From assembly GCA_947172415.1 (NCBI GenBank), contig OX359199.1, forward strand, positions 2,878,001 to 2,942,000: a stretch of 64,000 bases of DNA, in the 5' to 3' direction. Under the pieces are notes generated by a model. It saw only the letters and a program-made list of their open reading frames with translations. It was not told the DNA's origin and ran no database searches. Source of the DNA: Chondrosia reniformis. Its lineage: Eukaryota; Porifera; Demospongiae; Chondrillida; Chondrillidae. The position numbers and the translations under genes were made by a program. Below are positions 51,502-62,379 of the stretch, piece by piece (the first letter of the stretch is position 1; each line of letters starts with the position of its first letter).

Positions 51502-54284
51502 GTGAGCATTACTACACCTAAGGATACCACCAATCGGGACACAACAATGGACACTAGCAACCTATCATCAGGTACAGTAATTAGTGACCAGTCAACCACA
51601 CTAGAAGTCCCAAACCCAAAACATCTAATTGAACTTAATCATTCACAAAAGATTCAGTGGTTTAGGGATATTTTAAACCACCCTTCCTATTTCTCGAACT
51701 GTAATGAACTATTCAATGAGTATGAATCCCGCAAATGTACTAAATTTGAAGACCAAATGAACAAAATTCTTCCCGCTTAATGAGTGGCTGGAGGTCATCT
51801 GCTATCAAGCATGGCTATATGGAAACATTTTCAATTAATGTATGGCAGTCTTTGTCTGACAAAGAGAAAAGTAACCACAGTCTAAGTAACTGTGAGGCCT
51901 GCTATTTAAGTACTTTTCAGCACAGAAGGCTTTTCATCTTAAGCCCATATTTGAAAGTAAAAATGGAGATGTGACCATTGCTGCTATAGTAAAAAGAATT
52001 ACTGAGAACCCCTCAGCTGGAACGAGGGAGGCGCTAATTTTGCTCAATGAAAATGTGGCTTCTGCTACTGGCCAGGATTTTAATACTCTAGTAACCTTCA
52101 CTCTAAGAAGTTAGGGTTCAGGCAGTCAGCCAAGGAGAAGTTAAAGGGAAACCTCGGTATGCTAAATGAAGTGAAAAGTGCAGGAAATGAAATGTACAAG
52201 CAAAACGTTGCCTTGAATATGCTTGCAGAAAATGAGACCCCTAGGAAATGAAAATCCTATTTACAAGGATCACAGGCAGAAACAGTGTTTCAAAAATTGA
52301 AAGAGGTCATTGCAGAAGAAAGGACCATTAAATGGAAGCAATTTGCCAAAGAATGTGGTTTAAACAGTTTGGATGGAGGAGCCAGAGTAAAGCATTTTGC
52401 TCTTGAGAAAGGACTAGATATTTCTAAACTAGAAGAAACTGCAAATTTTACAAGAAAACTCAGAAGAATAATGCCTAGAAGCCAAGGAAGAATCTCATAC
52501 CCATGCCCTCCAGCTTTAGAAGAAGTAAATGATCACATTAAGCAAATGCTAGCAGAAGGTAAACTCAACATAAGGCAGCCATGTGTACCAATAACACTTG
52601 AAAGGTACATGCCTGATGGAAACATAGAAGTAACACAAGTCCATGGTAACAAAATTCCAATGAATGAAATTCGCCAAAAACTGTTAAACAAGCAACTGAA
52701 AAATATGAGACTGAATAAAGATGAGAATATTAACAATATACCTACCTCTGAGATCAAATCGGTATTAAACAAACACACAAATATTGATACCAAATCCCTT
52801 ACAAGGTCTGAACTTGAAAGTTCATTCAAAATATTGGAAAGGACTAGAAATCTGGTAATGTGGCATGACCACTCTACTTTACGGTCCTATGGACTTCTAC
52901 TTATTACGATTAAAACAGTCTATGACCCTGCTGTGTTTTACACAAATGAGGAACTAAAGAGTACTGATCATGAGAAGTTGTTTATTCAGGAAATCATAGA
53001 AAAGCCTGAAATACACATTGTAGGCTTTTCAACATCTAGTCCTAGCTCTCAGGCTAATTTCATTCCTGATAGGCTTGACTGTTTGACAGATTTAAATGAA
53101 ATAATTAAAACACCTACTGGAATAGTAATAACTGACAATATGAGATTTTTTATTGATGACAAGCCTGCTGTGCAATTTGAACGGGGAACACAGCAAGGGG
53201 GCAATTTTCCATGTAGTTGTGGTGTACATTTAAAAACATTTAAAGACCAAGCAGTTACTTTAAGACATTCACCTAAATCTTTGAAAGAAATGCAAAAAGG
53301 TACATTTGGAAAACAGCCCAATGTTTTAAAGCCTTTTTCTAGGCTAACTAAAAGCGATATATTGATGGAACTTGATAAAAGAGGCCACAGGGATGTGATT
53401 ATCTAACTAAGCCCCAACTTGAAATTCTTCTTAGGAATACGTTTACAGGCGTACAAAGAGTACCTGCCTTGCTTTTACCTAACCCCACAGTTAATTTGGA
53501 AAGCCTAAACTTACAGAGCTACAGTGTAATGGACTGTGAGTCCCTTCATGACTTCAAGGGTTATGCTATGCACCTGATAAACAAGGTTTCGAAGACAAGC
53601 CATCTGTCTTCTTCCATAAAACATGAAATTAAAGTATATATTACTAAGTCTCTCCAGGGTGAACATGTCTCATGGTCTGACATTGGGTGTGCTGTGTTGC
53701 ACATATACCAAATACTAGTTAAATCAAATGCCAGCTGGAAAATGCAAACCTTGTTTTTAAGCTTAACACAGATAAGTCAAGTACTTTACTCTAGTGATAC
53801 TGAAAGATGTGCTAAACAAATACTTAAATTTTACAATTGCTGCTGGTTGCATCACGAGTTAAGTGTAGAATTATTTCCACAGCCTAGTGAAACTGCTCTC
53901 CATGGAATAAACTTCCATGCATTGTTGACACATGCTCCTGTTCAACAGGAGATAATCTGTAATAGATCTATCAACACAGAAAGTGAAGAACAGATTTTTC
54001 AAAAGGCAAAGAGGTGTGTCTGGGACACCAGTGATAGAAAGGCTAACACCCTTATTCCTAATCTTTTAATGAGATTAGAGGCTAAAGAGATTTTATATAA
54101 CTCGACAGCTACTACTGTGTATGAAAGTGATACACGAATTAAGAAGGTGGCTAAACTATTGCCTGCATACAATGGGACTGAAATTTTAATTACTTTCATT
54201 AAAGACAGGCCATACCAGTGGCAGCCTCATCTAGAGAGAATATCCCTTTCCTGCTACTTGGAAGAGGTCACTGGTGGGATTTAA
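51502..54284 (+). pseudogene. Decayed gene of an invertebrate multicopy (transposon-like) protein family
   Basis: Blocks in order: 51502-51780 (FRDILNHPSYFSNCNELFNE); 51780-about 51925 (FSINVWQSLSDKEKSNHSLS, NCEACYL); a shifted frame about 51915-52110 (GTREALILLNENVASATGQD); another about 52100-52250; then the long frame 52285-53406. This has IKWKQFAKECGLNSLDGGAR, RNLVMWHDHSTLRSYGLLLI, ITDNMRFFIDDKPAVQFERG, a Cys pair (NFPCSCGVHL) and LTKSDILMELDKRGH. After one more shift near 53405 it resumes with NTFTGVQRVPALLLPNPTVN and YSVMDCESLHDFKGYAMHLI, to 54284. I know this family as highly multicopy in cnidarians and other invertebrates with conserved GG.x.P C..C and C.PLHD(I/L)KGH motifs; its function is unknown. 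Several frameshifts and a TGA make this copy dead. Confidence 0.55.
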
Positions 54285-54691
54285 ATGAGGATCAAACCCA
54301 CATTGTATTTAGAGACGGTGACTCAGATACAGAAACCTTGCCAAATGGCCCAAATATATTGCATTTCAGAAGTGACACCAGAGACTTAAGATGTCATTGA
54401 ATGTTCAAAATGTTCATTTTCCCAGCTCATTGCTGAGAAAAAAGACATTCCTTGTTTCAGCATCAGAATGTATTCAGAACTAGGTGCTATGTTATTTATA
54501 ATTTAATAGAATGCTATACATTGTCAATTAAAAACATTCCTATTTTTCAATAAACCATGGTATGTTAAGGAACTTCATATGTGACATGCCATACGCAAGT
54601 ATGCTGAAAGATGGGCCTGCAAATGAACAATGACAATGTGCATGTTCTTTAAACATGCCATGCCATTGATATGAAAATTGTCATTAATGAA
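54285..54691. other. AT-rich 3' flank of the decayed gene
   Basis: Includes a short continuation in another frame (to about 54400) and then AT-rich sequence. Nothing else recognised. Confidence 0.3.
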
Positions 54692-54748
54692 CTTTAGATG
54701 AAGATACAGGAGTCTTTTCTTCCTTCTTTTCCCTTCTTTCATCTTCTT

Positions 54749-54807
54749 CTCCACTGGGTCAGACAGCCGTTTCTGGGAATTCCACCCTTCATCAGTGATC
54801 CTGGGAG
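54749..54807 (-). ncRNA. Hammerhead ribozyme (Naiad copy 4)
   Basis: All core elements are intact despite decay of the coding region. Confidence 0.78.
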
Positions 54808-54873
54808 TCTTTGTCTTTTTCTTTATCTTGATCTTCTGTGAATCCTTGGCTCTGTATGCTAAATCTAGGGGCC

Positions 54874-54899
54874 TTATATACACTATTTTGGCGCCAAAA
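54874..54899 (-). promoter_or_regulatory. Palindromic GGCGCC element and TATA box (Naiad copy 4)
   Basis: TTTTGGCGCCAAAA at 54886-54899 and TATATAAGG next to it, as in the other copies. Confidence 0.55.
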
Positions 54900-55056
54900 G
54901 TTAAATAAGGTGTTAACTAAGACACATGATGAAATTTAATTTTATGAAAGGAATGTAGGTCCAATTAACTTTTATGAATTAATTATAAATCTATTAGTAA
55001 TCCTGCTTGTACAGGTAAAACAGACTCAGCATAACTATAGACACAAGTAGGACATA

Positions 55057-56064
55057 TTACGTAAGTCTACCCTTAGATCTTCTAGTAGTAACATTTCTTT
55101 GGAGGTGGGGTAACACAATATGGGGTAACACAAGACAGTCCTTAAGCATACTAGCTACTTTTTTTGGTTATACTTGATTCTAACTAGAGGCTGCCGGGAT
55201 AGGAAGGTTTTAAAGGTTGATTTTAGCTTAAAGTATTTGTAACCCTGCTTAATAAGCCTACTACATAACTGCAAACTTTTAGCCTGAAAACTGGAGAAGT
55301 CACTACATATTCTAGAATACCTAATTAGTTTTGAAATAAAGACACCATAGGCTGGGGTATTAGGAATATTACTATCTAAATGGGGGAAATTTAATATATC
55401 AAAGTTAAAGTCCTCTCGCTTATCATATACTTTAGTGATAAACTGATTGTTAGTAATGGTTATATCTAAGTCTAAAAAGGGGGATTTTTTAGGGCTGGTA
55501 TTTGTCTTTTTAAGAATAAGTTCTTTGGGGTAAATATCACTAATTGACAGTTCAAAATCCTTGTTGTTAATACATAAAAGGTCATCAATATACCTATAAG
55601 TATTGGAAAATTTAATAGCTAGGGTGATGTTATCCTTAAGTAGTCCTTTCATAAACTCATACTCATAGGCAAACAGAAAAAGATTAGCAACTACAGGGGC
55701 ACAGTCAGTAACCATAGGGATACCTACACATTGCTTAAATACAGAACCGTCTACACATACATAAATGTTGTTAATAAGGTAATTAAAGAGCTCTACTAAA
55801 TGAACAGATGTGACTGCTTTATTGGAGACATTGTTAGACCAAAAGGCTTTATCCTGACAGACTTCTATATATTGGGACTTTCTACAGGTATAGGCACTAT
55901 GAATTAGGTTAGTAATCTTATCTTTAAGTAGGTTATGGGGGATCGCTGTATTCAAAACTAGCTAGCTGGGCTTTTCTAGTGGGTATAGACCTAAGACTAT
56001 CTAAGACTTCTAGTGAGTTTTCTACTATCCAAAAGGCATTAACACCAGTATTCCTATATATACC
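55057..56064 (-). pseudogene. Naiad RT C-terminal fragment, frameshifted
   Basis: Contains AIPHNLLKDKITNLIHSAYT, GIPMVTDCAPVVANLF, YIDDL and FLDLDITITNN. A deletion of about 14 bp at about 55950 removes part of motif A (FDFSTLY). A change in the T-run near 55157 (TTTTTGGT instead of TTTGCT) shifts the frame and ends translation early with KYNQKK. Dead copy. Confidence 0.8.
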
Positions 56065-56475
56065 ATGTTATTGTCCAATGCATACGTGACTATATGTCAA
56101 CACACCTTCAAAGATAGGTGTTACATGCAGGTGTAAATGGGGAGGTCAAAATCCAGTTAATTGGAGTAATTCTGATTAGTTGATTAGTTGATTAACTATA
56201 AATCCAATTGGTCCATTAACTTATAATTTCATTGGCTGAGATTGAAATAATGATACCCAAAAGAAAACTATTTAAAGAGTAAGCAACTGCAAGATAGCAT
56301 CAAATTTTAATAAAGAAGAATATCGATCAGATTGAAATATAGAAGGAAAGCGAAGTACTGGGTACCATCCCTACAGGAAAGAATTCAATGAGACCCCTGG
56401 CTAATATTATTACAAAAGAAGGGAGGACAGGAGAGCCATGGCTGAGGCATTCTCATACTATGAGAAACCAAGTCA
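56065..56475. other. Non-coding stretch
   Basis: AT-rich sequence with a short run of GTTGATTA repeats near 56170-56190. No gene, RNA or mobile element recognised. Confidence 0.3.
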
Positions 56476-56763
56476 AAAAAGGAGGCAGACAGTAAAAGGA
56501 GGCAGGAAGCATTTGAAAAAAGGGTATAGGAAGAAATTGAGAGGAGGTTGAAGGCAGAATTTAATGAGAGTGTCAAAAATGAAGTGTCCAGAAGGTTAAA
56601 TGAAAAAGTCGAAAAAATAATTATAGCAATTGAGAGAGAAAAACTATTGAAGGAAGAAGTACGCCCGAAAAAAGTTGAGAAGGAAGAGAATGAGAAGAAG
56701 AAGCAGCTAGATGAGGTAGAAACCCGTGTAGGAATGGTTTTAAGTAGAATAAACAATCACTAG
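56476..56763 (+). pseudogene. Charged coiled-coil coding fragment, unidentified
   Basis: The frame AEFNESVKNEVSRRLNEKVE, EKIIIAIEREKLLKEEV and KKVEKEENEKKKQL is strongly helical and rich in Glu/Lys/Arg. Upstream, EAFEKRV-stop-EEIERRL continues in the same frame across one stop, so the original frame was longer. The pattern weakly recalls the Glu/Arg helix of ARGLU1-like proteins, but low-complexity charged helices are a common source of false similarity. Probably a processed or captured fragment inside the 7.5-kb insertion. Confidence 0.3.
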
Positions 56764-57130
56764 CTATATAGTATTAGGCACAACGTTTATTTATTATCCC
56801 ATCATTTATTTAGCCTACACACTATTATCTTCTATTATTTTTGTATTATAAATTAATAATTTTAAATGAAGAATAATGTGAGGTAATTTAACAAGACAAC
56901 ACTAAAGGAAAATACTCAAGACCAGTATGCATAGCTGGTGGTAGAATTTAGCAATATTTAAAACACAATTAAACTATGTCAGCCTTGTTTGTCACTTGTT
57001 TTTCCTCATGCACAAGCAGAGTCAAGATTGGTTCAAAAAATAGATAAATATCATTGGAGTCCTTTGTCAGTAGTGGCTTTCATAAAAGCCTTTTAATGAA
57101 AGCAAGATATCCAAATGCATTCTATCAATA
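56764..57130. other. AT-rich non-coding stretch
   Basis: Nothing recognised. Confidence 0.3.
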
Positions 57131-57248
57131 AGGCCACTTCAACTTAATCTTATGTTTCTTGGGCGACTTGTGTTTAAGAATAGGGTTGGTAGGTTTTAAT
57201 ATAGGGTTGGTCGGGCCCAAGAAACAGGAGATCAAGTTGAAGTGGCCT
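57131..57248. repeat. Inverted repeat / hairpin
   Basis: Left arm 57131-57167 and right arm 57210-57248 are complementary over about 35 bp with small mismatches: AGGCCACTTCAACTT pairs with AAGTTGAAGTGGCCT, and GTTTCTTGGGC with GCCCAAGAAAC. The ~42-bp loop contains TAGGGTTGGT twice. It could be a small foldback element. Confidence 0.7.
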
Positions 57249-57412
57249 AACATGGAAGGCAAACAATATGAAAGAAAATAATAAACAGGATATACATTGG
57301 CCTACAGGCCTTTACTAGAAGAAATATAAACAAACGGCATGAATTAAAACTATGAAGCTCTTAAACAACAACGTGTCAAAGTAAGAGGGAACTCACCGAT
57401 TGAAGGACTAAA

Positions 57413-57616
57413 TTATTCACTTGTGAGACTTCGCTGTCTGGCGAGGTTTCTTCTTCCTGGCTGGTGAGGCTTCTTCTTCTTCGCTGGCGAGGTTTCTTCT
57501 TCACTGGCTGGCGAGGCTTCTTCTTTGCTGGCTGGCGAGGCTTCTTCACTGGCTGGCGAGGCTTCTTCTTTGTGAGGCTGGCGAGGCTTCTTCTTTGTAA
57601 GGCTTCGATTGATCAC
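57413..57616 (-). repeat. Minisatellite encoding EEASPAS-like repeats
   Basis: Degenerate tandem units (GGCGAGGCTTCTTCTTYGCTGGCT-like, about 18-27 bp) in the plus strand. The minus strand is open for 67 codons with repeated EEASPAS. No start context, splice context or family supports a real protein, so I call it a repeat. Confidence 0.5.
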
Positions 57617-57789
57617 ACACCACGTCTTTGAGGTTGAATACCTGGTAACGCTTGGTTAACGTATTGACTTCTTCCGGTTTGTAACCGATAACGCTAAATA
57701 ACGCATTCACTCTAACGATTAAAAAACGAACATTCTTTACTAATTAGCCATTGTTATGTGACGATCGCTATAACGCAGCCTATCCCTCA
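57617..57789. other. Right subterminal region of the 7.5-kb insertion
   Basis: Contains several GTTAACG/TAACGC motifs like those at the left end (about 50265-50290). Non-coding. Confidence 0.35.
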
Positions 57790-57814
57790 GGAACAGCCAT
57801 AAGGTACGAGTGTG

Positions 57815-59768
57815 TATATATTAGTTGTATGTATTTATTATATGAACTAGTTGTAATCACTAGTTATGGGTACTAGTTGTACGGATTCGTTATATGTACC
57901 AGTTCTTTGTACTACTTGTATGTACCATTTGCATGTACTCATTCTTATGTACCATTTGCATGTGCTAGTTGTATGGACTAGTTGTATGTACTATTCATAT
58001 GTACAGGTTATATGTGCATGTTCTAGTTATCCTTCCAGTTCTAGGTACAAGTTGTAAGTACGAGTTGCATGTACTAGTTGTATGTACTAGTGGTAATCAC
58101 TACTTATAGGTACTTGATATATGAACAAGTTTTGTGTACTAGTTGCACGTACTAGTTGTATATTCTAGCTGTATGTACTTGTAATATGTACTGGTTGTAT
58201 GTACTGGTTGTATGTACTAGTTGTATGTACTGGCTGTATGTATTATTTATTTGTACTAGTTGTATGTACTAGATGTATGTACCAGTTGTATGTACCACTT
58301 GCATGTACTAGTTGTATATACCAGTTGCATGTACTAGTTGTATGTACCAGTTGCAGGTACTAGTTGTATATACCAGTTGCAAGTACTAGTTGTATGTACC
58401 AGTTGCATGTACTAGTTGTATGTACTAGTTGTAAGTACTATTTTATATGTACAAGTTATATGTGTAGGTTCTAGTTATGCCTACTAGTTCTATGTACAAG
58501 TTGTATGTACGAATTGTATGTACTAAGCGTATGAACTAGTTATATGTACTAGTTTTATGTACTATATAGTTTCTTGTACTAGTGGTAATCCCTACTTATA
58601 GGGACTATTTCTATGTATTAGCTGTATGTAGTAGGTGTATGTGCTAATTGTATGAACTACTTATGTATATTAGTCGTATGTATTAATTATATATACTAGT
58701 TTTAATCACTAGTTATGGGTACTAGTTGTATATACGGACTCGTTATATGTACCAGTTGTTTGTACTAGTTGTATGTACAAGTTGTATGTACTAGTTGTAA
58801 GTACTATTTCGTATGTACAAATTATATGTGTATGTTCTAGTTATGCCTACTAGTTCTATGCACAACTTGTATGTACGAATTGTATGTACTAAGCCTATGA
58901 ACTAGTTGTTTGTACTAGTTGTATGTACTAGTTGTATGTACCAATGGTAATCACTAGTTATATGTACTATTTCTATATACTAGCTGTATGTAATAGGTGT
59001 ATGTACTAGTTGTATGAACGACTTGTATATATTAGTTGTATGCATTATATATATGTACTAGTTGTAATCACTAGTTGTGCATACTAGTTGTACGGACTGG
59101 TTATAAGTACAAGTTGTTTGTACATACATACAATTTGTATGTACTAGATGTATGTTCTAGTTGTATGTACCAATGGTATGTACTAGTTGTATGTACCAGT
59201 TGCATGAACTAGTTAAATGTACTAGTTTCATGTACTATTCATATGTACAAGTCATATGTGTATGTTCTAGTTATCTTTACTAGTTCTATGTACAAGTTAT
59301 ATGTCATCGATGTATGTACTAGTTGTACATACTAGTTGTATGTACTGGTAGTATGTACTAGTTGTATGTATTGGTTGTATGTACGGTTTCAATGCACAAG
59401 TTATATGTACTAGTTATGTCTCAGTTGTATATACTATTTATATGTACTAGTTAAACATGTATGTTCTAGTTATATGTACTAGTTGTATGTACAATGTGTA
59501 TGTACTAGTTGTATGTACCAGTTGCATGTACTAGTTGATTGTACTAGTTTTATGTACTATTTATATATACAAGTTTTATGTGTATGTTTTAGTTATCCTT
59601 ACTAATTCTATGTACAAGTTGTATGTATGAGTTGAATGTACTAGCTGTATTAACTAGTTATATGTACTAGTTGTATATACTTGTTGTAGGTACTAGTAGT
59701 AGTTAATAGGTATAAGTACTAGTTATATGTACTAGTTTTAGGTACTAGTTGTAAATACTTGTTTTATA
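57815..59768 (-). repeat. 13-bp satellite, minus polarity (block 11)
   Basis: Same higher-order type as 49118-50239. Units of about 400 bp recur (start near 57840, 58570 and 58930) with GGTAATCACTAGTTAT and GTACGGACTCGTTATATGTA. The unit at about 58940-59095 preserves the uninterrupted form of the site occupied by the 7.5-kb insertion. Confidence 0.9.
59756..59768 (+). repeat. 13-bp target-site duplication, left
   Basis: TACTTGTTTTATA, identical to 60371-60383 on the far side of the palindromic element. Confidence 0.65.
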
Positions 59769-59953
59769 GAAAAAATAGGGGAACTTTAAGATCTAAAGCT
59801 GATCTTAAAGCATCAATGGCATCATCATTTAACTCTGGGTATTACCCCTGCCCACTCATGTCCCCTGAGGAGCGCAATGAGCTAATGGGCGGAACGGAAG
59901 TTCGCTTGATGGGAACCAGAGTCTCCCCCTAGCCACTCAAAAAGATGGGCGAG

Positions 59954-59996
59954 CCAGAGACAGCTGTTTCGTCCTTATTAGGGCTCATCAGTATGG
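59954..59996 (-). ncRNA. Hammerhead ribozyme, left arm
   Basis: On the minus strand: CTGATGA, stem II GCCC/GGAC with a C-A mismatch, loop TAATAA, GAAAC, AGCT, GTC, and stem I GCCATA/TCTGGC. One base differs from the right-arm copy, weakening stem II. Confidence 0.8.
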
Positions 59997-60194
59997 CATA
60001 CGATGGAAGTTAGAGTGGCTAGTCTGCTAATAAGTACTCCCAGAAGCTAAAAAGCTTGTGGTTTCCTTATCAGCAGATAAGGGATACAGCCAAAAGTGTG
60101 GCTGACCACTACTATGGAAAAAATATTTTTATATTTTCCATACTCTTCGTCAGCCACACTTTTGATAGACTAGCCACTCTAACTTCCATCGTAT

Positions 60195-60239
60195 GCCATA
60201 CTGATGAGTCCTAATAAGGACGAAACAGCTGTCTCTGGC
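60195..60239 (+). ncRNA. Hammerhead ribozyme, right arm
   Basis: CTGATGA at 60201-60207, stem II GTCC/GGAC with loop TAATAA, GAAA at 60222-60225, ACAGCTGT (self-complementary, as in retrozyme hammerheads that act as dimers) and cleavage after C60233. Stem I is GCCATA/TCTGGC. All conserved positions are intact. Confidence 0.88.
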
Positions 60240-60370
60240 TCGACCATCTTTTTGAGTGGCTAGGGGGAGACTCTGGTTCCCATCAAGTGAACTTCGGTTC
60301 CGCCAATTAGCTCATTGCGCTCCTCAGGGGACATGAGTGGGCAGGGGTAATACCCAGAGTTAAATGATGA

Positions 60371-60383
60371 TACTTGTTTTATA
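60371..60383 (+). repeat. 13-bp target-site duplication, right
   Basis: TACTTGTTTTATA, matching 59756-59768 exactly. The length equals the satellite period, so coincidental satellite identity must be considered. Confidence 0.6.
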
Positions 60384-62136
60384 TTCTAGTTTTTTGTATA
60401 TACTTGTAATATGTATTGGCTGTATGTACTAGTTATATGTACTTGTTGCATGTCCTAGTTTTATATACTAGTTTCATATACTAGTTATATACTAGTTGTA
60501 TGTACTAGTTGAATGTACAGGTTGTATGTACAAGTAATGTGTGCTAGTTGTATATCCTAGTTTTATGTACTAGTTGCATATACTACTTATGTACTAGTTG
60601 TACGTACTGGTTGTATGTACTGGTTATATGTACTAGTTGTATGTACTGGTTGTATGTACTATTCATATGTAATAGTTGTATGTGTATGTTCCAATTATAT
60701 GTACGTATGTAAACGTTTTTTGGACTAGTTGTTGTTGTACTATTAATATGTACTAGTTATATGTTAGTTATATATACTAGTTTTATGTGCAAGTTGTATG
60801 TACTAGATGTATGTACTAGTTGTATGTACAAGTTGTGTCTTCTAGTTGCACGTACTAGTTGAATGTATTGGGTGTATGTATTTTTGTATATACTAGTTGT
60901 ATGTACTAGTTATATGTACTATTTATATGTACAAGTTATATGTGTATGTTCAAGTTATCTCTACTAGTTGAATGTACAAGTTGTTTGTTATAGTTATATG
61001 TACTAGTTGTAAGTACTAGATATATGTACTTGGTGGACGTAGTAGTTGTAATTATTAGTTGTAAACACTAGTAGTAAACCAGTTATAAGTACTCTTTGTA
61101 TGCACTGGTTCTATGTTCTAGACATATGTACTTGTTGTATGGACTAGAGTATGTGCTAATTATATGTATTAGTTGTATATGGTAGTTGTATATATTAGTT
61201 GTATGTGCTAGTTTAATGTACTAGTTGCAAATACTAGTTGTATGTACTAGTTATAAGTACTAATGGTATGTACTAATTGAATGTACTAGTGGTATGTACT
61301 AATTGAATGTACTAGTTTTATGTACTAGTTGTATATTCTAGTTGTATGTACTAGTAATATGTACTGGTTGAATGTACTAGTTATATGTACTAGTTGCATA
61401 TACTAGTTATGTACTAGTTGCATGGCCTAATTTTATGTACTAGTTGTATGTACTGTTTGTATGTACTAGTTGTATGTACTAGTTGTAGGTACTAGTTGTA
61501 ATCACTAGTTATAGGTACCAGTTATAAGTACTAGTTGTAGGTACTAGTTGTAGGTACTAGTGTTAAGCACTAGTTGAATGTACTAGTTGTAGGTACAGGT
61601 TGTATGTACTGGTTGTATGTACTGGTTGTATGTACTATTTATATGTACTAGGTATATCTACTAGTTATATGTACTATTTATAAATACTAGTTATATGAAC
61701 GAACTATATGTGTAAGTTCTAGTTATATGTACCAGTTTTAGGTGCAAGTTGTATGTACTAGATGTATGTACTAGTTGTATGTACAAGTTGTATGGAGTAG
61801 TTGTATGTATTAGTTGTAAGCGCTAGTTTTACGTACTATTTGCTTATACTAGTTGTTTGCACTAGTTGTATGTACTATTTATAGGTATAAGTTATATGTG
61901 TATGTTCTAGTTATCTCTACTATTTGTATATACTAGTTGTTTGTACTAGTTGTATGTACTGGTTGAATGTACTGGTAGTATCTCCTATTAATGTGTACTA
62001 GTTGTATGTACTGGTTGAATGTACTGGTAGTATATCCTATTAATATGTACTAGTTGCATGTACTAGTTGTAATCACTAGTTATAGGTACTAGTGGTATGT
62101 ACTAATCAAATGTACTAGTTGTACGTCCTAGTTATA
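60384..62136 (-). repeat. 13-bp satellite, minus polarity (block 12)
   Basis: Same 13-mer. A short duplication GTACTGGTTGAATGTACTGG occurs at about 61957 and 62007. No gene seen. Confidence 0.9.
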
Positions 62137-62379
62137 CTAGAAATATTAAAAATTTTCTACAAAAATAGTGAAGATGTAGGGATGGCATAAAAAGTAGAGA
62201 AACAAGAAAGGGATGTTACACAGTGAAGCATTAGCTGTGCATGAATCATACAACACCCTTGCTTGTAGGATTCATGTATAGCTAATGCTTCACTGTGTAA
62301 CATCCCTTTCTTGTTTCTCTACTTTTTATGCCATCCCTACATCTTCACTATTTTTGTAGAAAATTTTTAATATTTCTAG
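62137..62379. repeat. 243-bp palindrome at the 3' end of element C
   Basis: Two arms of about 118 bp with a short central spacer near 62256-62262; each arm ends in CTAG. The arms are nearly identical, including TAGTGAAGATGTAGGGATGG. Confidence 0.85.

Larger units (their letters stand above)
54692..56064 (-). mobile_element. Naiad PLE copy 4, truncated at both ends
   Basis: In element sense it starts in mid-RT (GGTATATATAGGAATACTGG) and stops at CTTCATCTAAAG, about 100 bp short of the usual 3' tail. It is not flanked by satellite, unlike copies 2, 3 and the short fragment. The missing tail argues for deletion after insertion or a non-standard insertion. Confidence 0.85.
50240..57805 (+). mobile_element. 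7.5-kb insertion in satellite, candidate autonomous DNA transposon
   Basis: The satellite on both sides is contiguous higher-order repeat: a related unoccupied unit at about 58940-59095 reads straight through the junction. The flanks ACGACTTG (50232-50239) and ACGAGTGTG (57806-57814) look like a diverged 8-bp target duplication. Subterminal inverted copies of a 15-mer with 13 matches occur: CCGTATGGTTGTTCC at 50248-50262 and, on the other strand, CCTTATGGCTGTTCC at 57790-57804. Inside are a decayed gene (51502-54284), a nested Naiad and AT-rich non-coding DNA. That it moved as one unit is inference. Confidence 0.5.
59769..60370. mobile_element. Palindromic element with a hammerhead ribozyme in each arm
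   Basis: The arms (about 59817-60032 and about 60151-60370) are inverted copies at high identity. The inner part is also inverted (AAAAGTGTGGCTGAC against its complement around 60090-60170), so the whole element is one large palindrome centred near an AT-rich TATTTTTATA. The left arm has about 66 extra bases (about 60033-60098). The left tip has a separate small hairpin (CTTTAAGATC/GATCTTAAAG). No coding capacity. Flanked by identical 13-bp direct repeats, which points to insertion by a staggered cut or target-primed reverse transcription. Confidence 0.8.

Noticed and set aside
57413..57616. Protein-coding gene with EEASPAS repeats
   Set aside because: The frame follows from a minisatellite; no supporting start, splice sites or homologue.
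59866..59885. Second possible hammerhead core near CTGAGGAGCGCAATGAGC in the palindromic element
   Set aside because: No GAAA segment or stem III/GUC follows at the required spacing.
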